Assembly (NCBI RefSeq): GCF_001523745.2
Contig: NZ_CP013387.1
Coordinates: 1,550,001 to 1,614,000 of the forward strand
Source of the DNA: Burkholderia mayonis
GTDB taxonomy: Bacteria > Pseudomonadota > Gammaproteobacteria > Burkholderiales > Burkholderiaceae
Reading direction: 5' to 3'
DNA: 64,000 nucleotides
The position numbers were made by a program, and so were the translations under genes. Position 1 is the stretch's first letter. Every line of letters starts with the position of its first letter. Below are positions 54,782-63,972 of the stretch, one piece after another. The notes beneath the pieces were generated by a model. It was not told the DNA's origin. It made no database searches and worked only from the letters and a program-made list of their open reading frames with translations.

Positions 54782-56105
54782 TCGCGCGCGCGTCGCCGCG
54801 CTCGTCGACGCACGGCTCGCGCCGCGCGGCGTCGCGCCCGATGCCGGCATCCGCTTCGGCCGGGTCGTCGAAATCGGTCCGACGCTCGTGCGCGCGACGC
54901 TGCCGGGCGTCGGCTTCGGCGATCTGTGCCGGCTCGAGCCGAGCGGCATCGACGCCGAAGTCGTCGCGGTCGACGGCGACGCGGCGCTGCTGTCGCCGTT
55001 CGCCGAGCCGCGCGGCATCGCGGCGGGCAGCGCGGTGCGCGCGCTCGGGCGGCCGCACCGGATCGCGGTCGGCGATTTTCTGCTCGGGCGCGTCGTCGAC
55101 GGCGTCGGCCGGCCGCTCGACGATGGTCCCGCGATTCCCGCCGATGCGACGCGCGTCGACCTCGATCGCGCGGCGCCCGATCCGCTCACGCGCGCCGTCA
55201 TCGACACGCCGCTGCCGCTCGGCGTGCGCGCGATCGACGGCGTGCTCACGTGCGGGCGCGGCCAGCGGATCGGCATCTTCGCGGCGGCGGGCGGCGGCAA
55301 GAGCACGCTGCTCGGGATGATCTGCGACGGCAGCCTCGCCGACGTCACCGTGCTCGCGTTGATCGGCGAGCGCGGCCGCGAGGTGCGCGAGTTTCTCGAA
55401 CACACGCTGACGCCGGAAGCGCGCGCACGGGCGGTCGTCGTCGTGTCGACGTCCGATCGCCCCGCGCTCGAGCGACTGAAGGCGGCGTACACGGCGACCG
55501 CGATCGCCGAGCACTTTCGCGACCAAGGCGGCGACGTGCTGCTGATGATGGATTCGCTGACGCGCTTCGCGCGCGCGGCGCGCGAGATCGGCCTCGCGGC
55601 CGGCGAAAAGCCCGCGGCCGGCAGCTATCCGCCGAGCTGCTTCGCTCGGCTGCCGCGCCTGCTCGAGCGCGCGGGGCCGGCGGCAACGGGCAGCATCACG
55701 GGGCTCTACACGGTGCTCGTCGACGGCGACGACATGAACGAGCCCGTCGCCGACGAAGTCCGGTCGATCCTCGACGGCCACATCGTGCTGTCGCGCAAGC
55801 TCGCGCAGGCGAACCACTATCCGGCGATCGACGTCGGCGCGAGCGTGAGCCGCGTGATGACCCAGATCGCCGATGCGCGTCACCTGGCGCTCGCCGCGCG
55901 GCTTCGGCGGCTCGACGCCGTCTATCGCGACATCGAGCTGCTCGTGCGGGTCGGCGAATATCAGCCGGGACGCGATCCGGAAGCCGACGACGCGCTCGCG
56001 CGCCGCGACGCGATCCGCCGCTTCCTGTGCCAGCCGGTGACGGAGAAAAACACTTTTGAACAGACGATCGATCAGTTATGGACAACGGTGGACGGTCAAC
56101 GCTGA
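54768..56105 (+). CDS. sctN: Type III secretion ATPase, SsaN-like (SctN)
   Basis: This 445-residue F1-beta/FliI-type ATPase energises substrate unfolding and chaperone release. Walker A is [11 protein letters not shown] (near residue 175), and the Walker B region is [20 protein letters not shown] with the catalytic Glu segment [24 protein letters not shown] and the [20 protein letters not shown] loop are typical. It works as a hexamer under SctL control at the inner membrane. The next gene starts 28 bp inside its end. Confidence 0.97.
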   Translation: MRPLDRARVAALVDARLAPRGVAPDAGIRFGRVVEIGPTLVRATLPGVGFGDLCRLEPSGIDAEVVAVDGDAALLSPFAEPRGIAAGSAVRALGRPHRIAVGDFLLGRVVDGVGRPLDDGPAIPADATRVDLDRAAPDPLTRAVIDTPLPLGVRAIDGVLTCGRGQRIGIFAAAGGGKSTLLGMICDGSLADVTVLALIGERGREVREFLEHTLTPEARARAVVVVSTSDRPALERLKAAYTATAIAEHFRDQGGDVLLMMDSLTRFARAAREIGLAAGEKPAAGSYPPSCFARLPRLLERAGPAATGSITGLYTVLVDGDDMNEPVADEVRSILDGHIVLSRKLAQANHYPAIDVGASVSRVMTQIADARHLALAARLRRLDAVYRDIELLVRVGEYQPGRDPEADDALARRDAIRRFLCQPVTEKNTFEQTIDQLWTTVDGQR

Positions 56106-56461
56106 CCACGCTCGTGACGATCAAGAAGCGTCGCGAGCGCAGCATACGCAGCATGCTCGCGATGCTCGAGCAACAGGAAGCGGCGCTCCTCTCGAGCAAG
56201 GCGAGCCTGCTCGAAGCGCGCCGCGCACTCTGGGTCGACTGGCGCGAGCGCGCGGACACCGATGCGGTGCACGACTACGCGTCGCTGCAGGCGCTCAAGC
56301 GCGAGCTCGCCGGCTTTCATCAGCGCGACCAGACGCTCGCCGACCGCATCGAGGCGGTCGACGCGCAGTGGCAGGCGCTGCGGCTCGAACGCGACGGCCA
56401 GCTCGAGCAGTTGCGCAGGGCGCTCGTCGATCAGGAAAAACTGAACGCGTTGCTGGAATGA
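56078..56461 (+). CDS. sctO: ATPase stalk protein, SsaO-like (SctO)
   Basis: A 127-residue all-helical coiled coil ([40 protein letters not shown]) of FliJ/YscO type; SsaO is about 125 residues. It links the ATPase ring to the export gate. It begins inside the sctN gene and ends 4 bp before sctP. The call rests on coil pattern, size and position. Confidence 0.82.
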   Translation: MDNGGRSTLTTLVTIKKRRERSIRSMLAMLEQQEAALLSSKASLLEARRALWVDWRERADTDAVHDYASLQALKRELAGFHQRDQTLADRIEAVDAQWQALRLERDGQLEQLRRALVDQEKLNALLE

Positions 56462-56465
56462 AACG

Positions 56466-56972
56466 ATGTCCGCAGTGAAAACGATGACGACCGGCGCGCG
56501 ACTCCGTGAATCATGCGGATCGCACGATTCGCTCGCGCCCGCCGGCGGCGACGCGGAACAGGCGGCCGATGCGTTTTCCGCCTGGCTCGACGCGCAGCCG
56601 GGCGATACGCCGCCGCACCGCGCGCGCGCCGGCGACGCATCGGAAAACGACGCGGCCGACGGCCCACGCGCGCGAGCCCGGCGCGCGCAGCCGGCCGATG
56701 CGGGCGCGCCGCCCGGCAAAGCGCCCGCCGCCTCGCGGCCGTCGCCGTCCAACATGCTGACGCTGCGCATCGCCAACGGCCCGCTCGCCGGGCTCACGCT
56801 GCGCGCGCGCTTCGCGGGCGGCGCGCTCGTCGTCGCGCTCGATTCGGCCATGGCCGACGCCGGCCGCCGCGCGCACGCACTACGAATGCGCGGCCCGCTC
56901 GAAGCGGCGCTCGCCGCGCAATTCGCGCAACCCGTCACGGTGGAGTGGTCCGATGCGACCGATACCGATTGA
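56466..56972 (+). CDS. sctP: SsaP-like needle-length/substrate-switch protein (SctP)
   Basis: A 168-residue protein with a long disordered N-terminal part rich in Ala, Arg, Asp and Pro (to about residue 95). A short C-terminal domain follows (LTLRIANGPLAGLTLRARFA, VVALDSAMADAGRRAHALRM), which fits the T3S4/FliK-type switch domain. SsaP is about 124 residues. It sits between sctO and sctQ as expected and overlaps sctQ by 20 bp. Sequence similarity is low. Confidence 0.68.
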   Translation: MSAVKTMTTGARLRESCGSHDSLAPAGGDAEQAADAFSAWLDAQPGDTPPHRARAGDASENDAADGPRARARRAQPADAGAPPGKAPAASRPSPSNMLTLRIANGPLAGLTLRARFAGGALVVALDSAMADAGRRAHALRMRGPLEAALAAQFAQPVTVEWSDATDTD

Positions 56973-58047
56973 TCGCGCGACGGGCGCGCTACTGCGCGCA
57001 GTCGGCGCCGGCCGGCGGCTCGCGCTGGACGCCGGCGCGCTCACGCTGCGCTTTCGCCGCGCGGGCGGCAGCGGGCTGATCGTGTCGGCCCGCACGAGCG
57101 ACGGCCCCGTGCGTCTGTGGGTCGACGCCGCGCACTGGTGCCGCTGGATCGAGCCCGTGCTGAGCGTGCCGGATTGGGACGCGGTGCCCGTCGAACTGCG
57201 CGGCGCACTCGCCGCGTGGACCTGCGCGTGCATCGAGCCGGATCTCGCGTCGTTCGGCGTCGTGTGGCTGCATGCCGATGCGATCGAATGCGGGGCGTGC
57301 CCGGTCGAGCCCGCATGGTCGCTCGGCATCGAGCGCGAGCATGCGTCGCTCGACATGCGCATCGTCGACGCGCCGCTTGCGTGGCTCGAACGGCTCGCCG
57401 ACCGGCTCGAACCATTGCTGGCGGACCCGCCGCATGATTCGCCGTCCGGTTCGCCGCCCGACTGTCGCGCCGCGATGCCCGCCGTCAGGCTCGCGCTCGC
57501 GGCCGGCTGGAGCAGCGTCGGCACGGCGACGCTCGCGCGCGTGCAGCCCGGCGACGCGCTGCTGCTGCAACACGCGTACGCGGCCGCCGACGGCGAGCTC
57601 GCGCTGTTCGCCGATCGCCCGCTCGCGACCGTTCTCGGCTGCCGGACCGGCCCTTACACGATTGGAACGACGATGGATACGTTCGATGACTGGCTCGACG
57701 TCGATGTCGACGTCGCCCCTTCTGTCGCGCTCGGCACGCCCGATGCGCCCGATGCGCCCGGTACACCCGGTACACCCGGTACGCCCGGCACACCCGGTAC
57801 GCCCGGCACGCCCGGCACGCAGCCGCTGCGGCTCGACGCGCACGCGCGCGTCGTCGCGCAGGTCGCGACGATCGACGTGCCGCTCGCCCGGCTCGCGAGC
57901 CTGCGAGCGGGCGACGTGCTCGACGGCCCCGCGCAGCCCGACGGCCTCGTCACGCTGCAAGTCGCCGGCAAGCCGTTCGCGCGCGGCACGCTGCTCGACG
58001 TCGGCGGCCGCCTCGCGGTGCGCATCGAGTATCTGCTGCAGGCGTGA
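56953..58047 (+). CDS. sctQ: C-ring/sorting-platform protein, SsaQ-like (SctQ)
   Basis: The 364-residue protein ends with a SpoA/SPOA domain (VVAQVATIDVPLARLASLRA, LVTLQVAGKPFARGTLLDVG, GRLAVRIEYLL) common to SctQ and FliN. Upstream is a second, weaker SpoA-like segment (WSSVGTATLARVQPGDALLL). Between them is a Gly-Thr-Pro repeat linker coded by a minisatellite. SsaQ is 322 residues; the repeat accounts for most of the extra length. An ATG at 57673 could start a short C-terminal form, as known for SsaQ, but its ribosome site is weak. Confidence 0.88.
   Translation: MRPIPIDRATGALLRAVGAGRRLALDAGALTLRFRRAGGSGLIVSARTSDGPVRLWVDAAHWCRWIEPVLSVPDWDAVPVELRGALAAWTCACIEPDLASFGVVWLHADAIECGACPVEPAWSLGIEREHASLDMRIVDAPLAWLERLADRLEPLLADPPHDSPSGSPPDCRAAMPAVRLALAAGWSSVGTATLARVQPGDALLLQHAYAAADGELALFADRPLATVLGCRTGPYTIGTTMDTFDDWLDVDVDVAPSVALGTPDAPDAPGTPGTPGTPGTPGTPGTPGTQPLRLDAHARVVAQVATIDVPLARLASLRAGDVLDGPAQPDGLVTLQVAGKPFARGTLLDVGGRLAVRIEYLLQA
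57733..57822 (+). repeat. 9-bp minisatellite coding (Gly-Thr-Pro)n inside sctQ
   Basis: Ten consecutive 9-bp units (GGYACRCCC core, with two GATGCGCCC variants and one final GGCACGCAG) encode GTP, DAP, DAP, six GTP and GTQ. Unit gain or loss would keep the reading frame. Confidence 0.9.
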
Positions 58048-58125
58048 CTTCAGGTGTCGGCCGGATGGGTCGGTCCGCCCCGCGTACCGATAATGCGCGG
58101 CGTATCGGCCTTTCCGGATTCGTGG

Positions 58126-58776
58126 ATGAACCTTTTCGACCAGCCCCTCCAGTTGATCGCCGTGCTGTTCGCCCTGTCGATCCTGCCGCTTCTCGTGGTG
58201 CTGGGCACGTCGTTCCTCAAGCTGTCCGTGGTGTTCGCGCTGCTGCGCAACGCACTCGGCACGCAGCAGATTCCGCCGAACATCGCATTGCACGGGCTCG
58301 CGCTCGTGCTGACGATGTTCGTCATGGCGCCCGTCGGGCTCGCGATTCAGGACAACCTCGCCGAGCATCCGGTCAGGATCGACGCCAAGGACTTCGCGCA
58401 GCAAGTCGAAATGACGATCCTCGCGCCGTATCGCGCGTTTCTCGAGCGCAACACCGCGCCGGACCAGGTCCGCTTTTTCGCGGACGTCGGCCGCCGGACC
58501 TGGCCCGAGCCATACCGCAACCGGATTCCCGACGACTCGCTGATCGTGCTGCTGCCCGCGTTCACCGTCAGTCAGTTGATCGAAGCATTCAAGATCGGCC
58601 TGCTGCTGTTCCTGCCGTTCATCGCGATCGATCTGATCGTGTCGAACGTGCTGCTCGCGATGGGCATGATGATGGTGTCTCCGATGACGATCGCGCTGCC
58701 GCTCAAGCTGCTCGTCTTCGTGCTGATCCACGGCTGGGAGAAGCTGATCGGCCAGCTTCTCCTGTCGTTCTCATGA
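58126..58776 (+). CDS. sctR: Export apparatus protein, SsaR-like (SctR)
   Basis: A 216-residue FliP/YscR-family membrane protein with LSILPLLVVLGTSFLKLSVV, FALLRNALGTQQIPPNIALH, IVLLPAFTVSQLIEAFKIGL and VLLAMGMMMVSPMTIALPLK, all canonical. I chose ATG 58126 because NLFDQPLQLI aligns with the start of SsaR (SLPDSPLQLIG). Earlier starts at 58054 (GTG) and 58093 (ATG) would add 24 or 11 residues. SctR forms the pore-like core with SctS and SctT. Confidence 0.95.
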   Translation: MNLFDQPLQLIAVLFALSILPLLVVLGTSFLKLSVVFALLRNALGTQQIPPNIALHGLALVLTMFVMAPVGLAIQDNLAEHPVRIDAKDFAQQVEMTILAPYRAFLERNTAPDQVRFFADVGRRTWPEPYRNRIPDDSLIVLLPAFTVSQLIEAFKIGLLLFLPFIAIDLIVSNVLLAMGMMMVSPMTIALPLKLLVFVLIHGWEKLIGQLLLSFS

Positions 58777-58795
58777 CGCCGCGTGCGCGGCCGCG

Positions 58796-59065
58796 ATGAG
58801 CGAAGCCGTCATCACCCAGCTCGCCGCGCAGATGATGTGGCTCGTGCTGCTGCTGTCACTGCCCGTCGTTGTCGTCGCATCGGTCGTCGGCATTCTGGTG
58901 AGCCTCGTGCAGGCGCTCACGCAGGTCCAGGACCAGACGATCCAGTTCCTCATCAAGCTGCTCGCGGTCGCCGTCACGCTCGCCGCGACCTATCACTGGA
59001 TGGGCGACGTGCTCGTCAACTACACGTTGCGGAGCTTCGATCAGATCGGCCGGATGAGATCGTAG
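58796..59065 (+). CDS. sctS: Export apparatus protein, SsaS-like (SctS)
   Basis: An 89-residue FliQ-family protein with two membrane helices (WLVLLLSLPVVVVASVVGIL; FLIKLLAVAVTLAATYHWMG) around the loop VSLVQALTQVQDQTIQ, the family signature. SsaS is 88 residues. It lies 19 bp after sctR and 10 bp before sctT. Confidence 0.95.
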   Translation: MSEAVITQLAAQMMWLVLLLSLPVVVVASVVGILVSLVQALTQVQDQTIQFLIKLLAVAVTLAATYHWMGDVLVNYTLRSFDQIGRMRS

Positions 59066-59075
59066 AGACATCGGC

Positions 59076-59858
59076 ATGCAAACACTCATCCATTGGCTGC
59101 CGATCGTCGCGATTGCGATGCTGCGCCCGTTCGGCGCGCTGATGATCGTGCCGGTGTTCACGCCGGGCACGCTCGGCGGCTCGCTCGTGCGCAACGCGCT
59201 CGTGCTGATGATCGCGCTGCCGGTGCTGCCGGTTCACGACGCATGGCCCGCGTTCTCGCCCGCGGCCGGCGGCGCGCCGCCTTATCTGCGGCTCGCGCTC
59301 GGCGAGCTGTGCGTCGGCGCGCTGATCGGCTTTTGCGCGGCGATCCCGTTCTGGGCGCTCGACATGGCAGGATTCCTGATCGACACGACGCGCGGCGCGT
59401 CGATGGCGAGCGTGCTCAATCCGCTGCTCGGCGCGCAGTCGTCGCCGTTCGGGATGGTGTTCTCGCAAGTGTTCACGCTGCTCTTTCTCGTGTCGGGCGG
59501 CTTCAACACGCTGATCGAGACGATCTACGCATCGTACGTGACGCTGCCGCCCGGCGCGCCGCTGCGCTTCGGCCCCGACGCGCTCGCGTTCTTCGCGCAG
59601 CAGTGGCAGCTGATGGTCGAACTGTGCCTGCGCTTCGCGATGCCGGCGCTCGCGGCGATCCTGCTCGTCGACATGGCGCTCGGCCTCGTCAACCGCTCCG
59701 CGCAGCAACTGAACGTGTTCTTCCTGTCGATGCCGATCAAGAGCGCGTTCGCACTGCTGCTGCTCGTCATGTGCGCGAGCTTCGCGTTCCGGCTGCCGCT
59801 TGCCGAAATCTCGCGATTGCCCGAGCGCATCGCTCAGCTCGCCGGCATGCTGAGATGA
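59076..59858 (+). CDS. sctT: Export apparatus protein, SsaT-like (SctT)
   Basis: A 260-residue FliR-family protein with six or more helices and the typical AMLRPFGALMIVPVFTPGTL start, LALGELCVGALIGFCAAIPF, IDTTRGASMASVLNPLLGAQ and LLVDMALGLVNRSAQQLNVF. SsaT is 259 residues. The stop overlaps the sctU start (ATGA at 59855-59858). Confidence 0.95.
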   Translation: MQTLIHWLPIVAIAMLRPFGALMIVPVFTPGTLGGSLVRNALVLMIALPVLPVHDAWPAFSPAAGGAPPYLRLALGELCVGALIGFCAAIPFWALDMAGFLIDTTRGASMASVLNPLLGAQSSPFGMVFSQVFTLLFLVSGGFNTLIETIYASYVTLPPGAPLRFGPDALAFFAQQWQLMVELCLRFAMPALAAILLVDMALGLVNRSAQQLNVFFLSMPIKSAFALLLLVMCASFAFRLPLAEISRLPERIAQLAGMLR

Positions 59859-60976
59859 GCGAGAAGACCGAGAAGCCGACCGCGAAAAAACTCGCGGACG
59901 CACGCAAGAAAGGCCAGGTCGCGAAGAGCGTCGAGATCACGAGCGGCGTCCAGCTCGCGGTGCTGCTCGGCTATTTCTTGTTCGAGGGCGCGCATCTGTT
60001 GCAGGCGTTCGAAGCGCTCGTCGACGTGTCGATTGCCGTCGTCAACGACGATTTCGCCGCGGCGACCGCGCGCTGGATGCGCGCGCTCGCCGCCGTGCTG
60101 ATCCGCTTCACGCTCGGCATGGCGGCGCTCGTGATCGCGATGACGGTCGTCGCCGCGATCGCGCAGATCGGCCCGCTGCTTGCCGTCGAAGCGCTCAAGC
60201 CGTCGCTCGACAAGATCAATCCGCTCGCGAACCTGAAGCAGATGTTCTCGCTGAAAAGCCTGTTCGAGTTCGCGAAGTCACTGTTCAAGGTCGGCGTGCT
60301 GTCCGCGATCTTCTTCTATCTGATCCGCCAGTACGCGCCTTCGCTGCAGTTCCTGCCGCTTTGCAGCGTCGAATGCGGGCTCGCGGTCAGCACGCAATTG
60401 CTGTACTGGATGTGGGCCGCGCTCATCGGCTTCTACGTCGTGTTCGGCATCGCCGACTTCGCGTTCCAGCGTTACAACACGACGAAGCAGTTGATGATGT
60501 CGCTGGAAGACATCAAGCAGGAGTTCAAGAATTCGGAAGGCAACCCGGAGATCAAGCACAAGCGCCGCGAAATCCATCGCGAAGTGCAAAGCGGCAGCCT
60601 TGCCGCGAACGTCGCGAAATCGACGGTCGTCGTGCGCAATCCGACGCACGTCGCGGTGTGCCTTTATTACCAGCGCGACGAGACGCCGTTGCCCGAGGTG
60701 CTCGAGATCGGCCGCGGCAGGATGGCGCTGCACATCGTCGCGCTCGCCGAGCGCGAGCGCGTGCCCGTCGTCGAGAACGTGCCGCTCGCGCGTGCGCTCG
60801 CGAACCGGCTCGACGTCGGGCAGCGCATCCCGCCCGATCTGTTCGAGCCCGTTGCGCACATCCTGCGCGTCGCGATGCAGTTGCGCTACGACGAAGACGG
60901 CGTGCGCGATGAGGACCACGATGAACACGCACAAGATGACGGTGCGCGTCCTCCACGCGATGACGCCGGCCGTTGA
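59855..60976 (+). CDS. sctU: Export switch protein, SsaU-like (SctU)
   Basis: A 373-residue FlhB/YscU-family protein. The N-terminus SEKTEKPTAKKLADARKKGQ is followed by four membrane helices. The autocleavage site NPTH in TVVVRNPTHVAVCLYY is intact, and the cytosolic domain has PVVENVPLARALANRLDVGQ. Self-cleavage at Asn-Pro controls substrate switching. The C-terminal 20 residues are an acidic His/Asp-rich tail beyond the SsaU length (about 352). The following transglycosylase gene may overlap this tail. Confidence 0.96.
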   Translation: MSEKTEKPTAKKLADARKKGQVAKSVEITSGVQLAVLLGYFLFEGAHLLQAFEALVDVSIAVVNDDFAAATARWMRALAAVLIRFTLGMAALVIAMTVVAAIAQIGPLLAVEALKPSLDKINPLANLKQMFSLKSLFEFAKSLFKVGVLSAIFFYLIRQYAPSLQFLPLCSVECGLAVSTQLLYWMWAALIGFYVVFGIADFAFQRYNTTKQLMMSLEDIKQEFKNSEGNPEIKHKRREIHREVQSGSLAANVAKSTVVVRNPTHVAVCLYYQRDETPLPEVLEIGRGRMALHIVALAERERVPVVENVPLARALANRLDVGQRIPPDLFEPVAHILRVAMQLRYDEDGVRDEDHDEHAQDDGARPPRDDAGR

Positions 60977-60977
60977 G

Positions 60978-62102
60978 ATGCGTTCGCTTCTGCGGGCCGC
61001 ATCGTGGGCGGCGTGCGCGGCGCGGGCGGCGGCGTTCGCGATCGCCGGCCTGACGGCCGCGCAGGGCGCGAACGCGCAGGAGCCGCCCGCGCCGCTCGTC
61101 TGGACGCCTTATGTCGACGAGTCGGCTGCGGCTGGAAGTGATCGAGCGGGTATCGGATCGACGGCGCTCGCGGCATTCGCGCCGTCGTCCGTGACGGCGA
61201 CGACGCCGTCTGCCGAGCGGGACGATCCGGGTGCGGGCGCACACACGTCCGTGCGCGCGGCTGCGTCCGACGACGAGACGGCGGATACGGAGGCGGCTGC
61301 AACGGCGGGGACTTCGACTCCGCGGTCGGCTTCGAATCCGAATCCGCCATCGCCATCGACTTCGACTTCGACTTCGACTTCGACTTCGACTTCGACTTCG
61401 ACTTCGACTTCGACTTCGACTTCGACTTCGACTTCGGCTTCGGCTCCGATTCCGACTCCGACTCCGGCATCGGCATCGACTTCTTCCAACCCACTGTCGC
61501 CCGCGAACGTCGTTCCTGCCGCGACACCCGCCGCCACATCCGCCACACCGCGATCGACGCGCTACGACACGCTCGTCGCCTCGGTCGCCCGCGAATTCGG
61601 TCTCGACGCAAAGCTGTTGCACGCGATGATCCGCGTCGAGTCCGGCTACGACGCGAACGCGGTGTCGCCGAAGGGCGCGACCGGCTTGATGCAGGTGATT
61701 CCGGCGACCAGCGCGCGCTTCGGCTTTCGCGACCTGCGCGATCCGCACGCGAATCTGCGCGCCGGCGCGACCTATCTGAAATGGCTGCTCGGCGAATTCG
61801 ACGACGACCTGACGCTCGCGCTCGCCGCGTACAACGCCGGCGAAGGCGCCGTACGCAAGTACCGCGACCGGATTCCGCCCTATCGGGAAACGCAGGCATA
61901 CGTGCGCCAGGTGCTCGCGTGCTACCGGGGCGCATGCTCGCCGCCGGACGATACGCGATTCGACGGCGAGCCGCGCGCAGCCGCGCAAACGGCGTTTCGC
62001 GCGCCGACGGCATCCCGGGCGTCGCCCCGCCTCACCGCAGGCGAGCTGCTCGCGAAACTCGGCGGAATGCTGTTGTCGACGCCCGAGCCTCGCCTCCGGT
62101 GA
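60978..62102 (+). CDS. Lytic transglycosylase with Ser-Thr repeat linker (IagB/VirB1-like)
   Basis: The precursor (374 residues from ATG 60978; ATGs at 60909 and 60921 are alternatives overlapping sctU) has an Arg-containing signal peptide ending near ANA-QE. A disordered region holds 13 Ser-Thr dipeptides (about residues 127-152). The SLT domain has the catalytic Glu in MIRVESGYDAN, GATGLMQVIPATSARFG, NLRAGATYLKWLL and ALAAYNAGEGAV. It likely opens peptidoglycan for assembly of the secretion apparatus. It directly follows sctU on the same strand. SPI-2 has no gene here. Confidence 0.9.
   Translation: MRSLLRAASWAACAARAAAFAIAGLTAAQGANAQEPPAPLVWTPYVDESAAAGSDRAGIGSTALAAFAPSSVTATTPSAERDDPGAGAHTSVRAAASDDETADTEAAATAGTSTPRSASNPNPPSPSTSTSTSTSTSTSTSTSTSTSTSTSTSASAPIPTPTPASASTSSNPLSPANVVPAATPAATSATPRSTRYDTLVASVAREFGLDAKLLHAMIRVESGYDANAVSPKGATGLMQVIPATSARFGFRDLRDPHANLRAGATYLKWLLGEFDDDLTLALAAYNAGEGAVRKYRDRIPPYRETQAYVRQVLACYRGACSPPDDTRFDGEPRAAAQTAFRAPTASRASPRLTAGELLAKLGGMLLSTPEPRLR
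61356..61433 (+). repeat. Hexanucleotide microsatellite (TCGACT)13 inside the transglycosylase gene
   Basis: Thirteen perfect TCGACT units encode the Ser-Thr run, followed by two TCGGCT variants. Copy-number change would not shift the frame but would alter linker length. Confidence 0.93.
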
Positions 62103-62619
62103 CGCGATTCGCGCGCCCCGCCTCCGCATTCACGGCGCGGTTCGCTCGTGCGCCGGCTCGATATGTCATCGAACGGCGCGTCGAATGCACTCGAAGGATG
62201 CTGCGCCGTGCTTCGGCCGGCATCGTAGCGACTGCAAGGGAATGCGCCGGCGGCGATCGTCGTATCGCAGCGCGAAGCCGCCGGACATCGCACGAGCGGA
62301 CAGCGAGCATCGCGGCCGGAACGCGCGTCGATACGACCGCCGAAGGCAGCCCGACAGCCGCTCGACAGCCGCCAATCATGCGATCGGGTTTCCCGAGCGG
62401 CGGTGACGCAAGAACAGCGTCTGCCGCCCTTGCTCCGCGCCCTCGGACGCCCGCCGTGCGGACTGACACAAATTGTGCGGCGCAGCGCCCACCGTGAGCA
62501 AAAAGTATCGGCAACCGGTTTCTTTTGACGTAGTGAACAGGCGTCGCGAATCACTACAGTTCCTCCTGCCGTCGGCCCTGCCTGCACGACGGACGACAAA
62601 TACGATCAAGGAGACACGG
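62103..62619. other. Intergenic region between the type III island and the sugar importer
   Basis: No gene of normal composition was seen in 517 bp. Composition drops in GC near 62470-62610 (ACACAAATTGTG, TTTCTTTTGACG), consistent with the promoter of the binding-protein gene. No integrase, tRNA or direct-repeat att site was recognised at this edge of the island. Confidence 0.45.
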
Positions 62620-63894
62620 GTGAACAAGTTGCGATTTCTGGCCGCGGGCGCGCTGATCGCCGCCTGCCTGCCGGCCGCCGCGGCGGCGCAGGTCTGCAAG
62701 GCGCCGACGCTCAGGGTGCTCGCGCAGAAGAGCCTCGGTCTGACGGTGATGGAGAAGTCGCTGTCCGATTACGAGAAAAAGAGCGGCACGAAAATCGAGA
62801 TCAGCTACTTCGGCGAGAACGACCGCCGCGCGAAATCGCGGCTCGACGCGTCGACGGGCGCGGGCTCGTATCAGATCTACTACGTCGACGAGGCGAACGT
62901 CGCCGAATTCGCGTCGGCCGGCTGGATCGCCCCGCTCCTCAAGTACTACCCGAAGGAATACGACTACGACGACTTTCTGCCCGGCCGCCGCGCGGTCGCG
63001 AGCTACAAGGGCGTCGCGTACTTCGCGCCGCTCATCGGCGGCGGCGATTTCCTGTTCTACCGCCGCGACCTCCTCGACGCCGCGCACATTCCGGTGCCGA
63101 AGACGGTCGACGAGCTGGTCGCTGCGATCAGGAAGCTGAACGCGCCGCCGAAGCTGTACGGCTGGGTCGCGCGCGGCCAGCGCGGCTCGGGAATGAACGT
63201 GTGGCGCTGGGCGCCGTTCATGCTCGCGCAAGGCGGCGCGTGGACCGACAAGCACGGGCAGCCCGCGTTCAATTCGTCCGCCGCCGTGCAGGCGACGCAG
63301 CGCTACCGCGATCTCTTCAAGTACGCGCCGCCCGGCGCCGCGACCTACGACTGGAGCAACGCACTCGAAGCGTTCCGCTCGGGCAAGGTCGCGTTCATGA
63401 TCGAATCGACGCCGTTCGCCGACTGGATGGAAGATCCGGGCAAGTCGAGCGTCGCCGGCAAGGTCGGCTACGTGAGGCCGCCCGCGCCGCTGCCGTCGGC
63501 TGCGTACGGGCACGGGCTCGCGATCTCGTCGGTCGGCGCGAAGGACGACTGCACGCGGCAGGCGGCGGGCCGCTTCATCGCGTGGGCGACGAGCAAGGAC
63601 CAGGAACAGGCGCGGCTGCGCAACGGCGTGTTCAGCGACTACAACCGCACGAGCACGATCGGCAGCGACTACTTCAGGCAGCACGTGAAGCCGCAGATCC
63701 TGTCCGGCCTGAATGACACGAACCCGGTGACGAAGGCGACGATCTGGGCGACGCCGCAATGGCCCGACATCGGCGACAACCTCGGCATCGCGCTCGAGGA
63801 AATCTTTACGGGCACGCAGACCGACGTGCAGGGCGCGCTCGACGACGCCGTCCAGTACGCGAAGGACGCGATGGAGCACGGGTCGCGCAAGTGA
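62620..63894 (+). CDS. Sugar ABC transporter substrate-binding protein (family 1)
   Basis: A 424-residue precursor from GTG 62620, with AAGGAGA 5 nt upstream. The signal peptide ends near AAAAAQ-VC. The mature protein is of the MalE/SBP_bac_1 type: VMEKSLSDYEKKSGTKIEIS, YYVDEANVAEFASAGWIAPL, AYFAPLIGGGDFLFYRRDLL and FRSGKVAFMIESTPFADWM. Such proteins bind polyols or oligosaccharides in the periplasm. The start of a probable permease gene lies 78 bp downstream. The specific sugar is not readable. Confidence 0.92.
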   Translation: MNKLRFLAAGALIAACLPAAAAAQVCKAPTLRVLAQKSLGLTVMEKSLSDYEKKSGTKIEISYFGENDRRAKSRLDASTGAGSYQIYYVDEANVAEFASAGWIAPLLKYYPKEYDYDDFLPGRRAVASYKGVAYFAPLIGGGDFLFYRRDLLDAAHIPVPKTVDELVAAIRKLNAPPKLYGWVARGQRGSGMNVWRWAPFMLAQGGAWTDKHGQPAFNSSAAVQATQRYRDLFKYAPPGAATYDWSNALEAFRSGKVAFMIESTPFADWMEDPGKSSVAGKVGYVRPPAPLPSAAYGHGLAISSVGAKDDCTRQAAGRFIAWATSKDQEQARLRNGVFSDYNRTSTIGSDYFRQHVKPQILSGLNDTNPVTKATIWATPQWPDIGDNLGIALEEIFTGTQTDVQGALDDAVQYAKDAMEHGSRK

Positions 63895-63972
63895 CGGCCG
63901 CGCGGCGGCGCTGCAACGCCGCCGCCGCGCCTCGCCGCCCGCCCCGCATCGCCCTCTTCGCCGGAGTCCTTC

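Noticed and set aside
52412..55492. 1026-codon minus-strand frame over sctV and sctN
   Set aside because: Low-complexity His/Arg/Asp translation antisense to two strongly supported genes.
61356..61433. Possible CRISPR or coiled-repeat locus
   Set aside because: It is a simple 6-bp microsatellite without spacers and lies in a coding frame.
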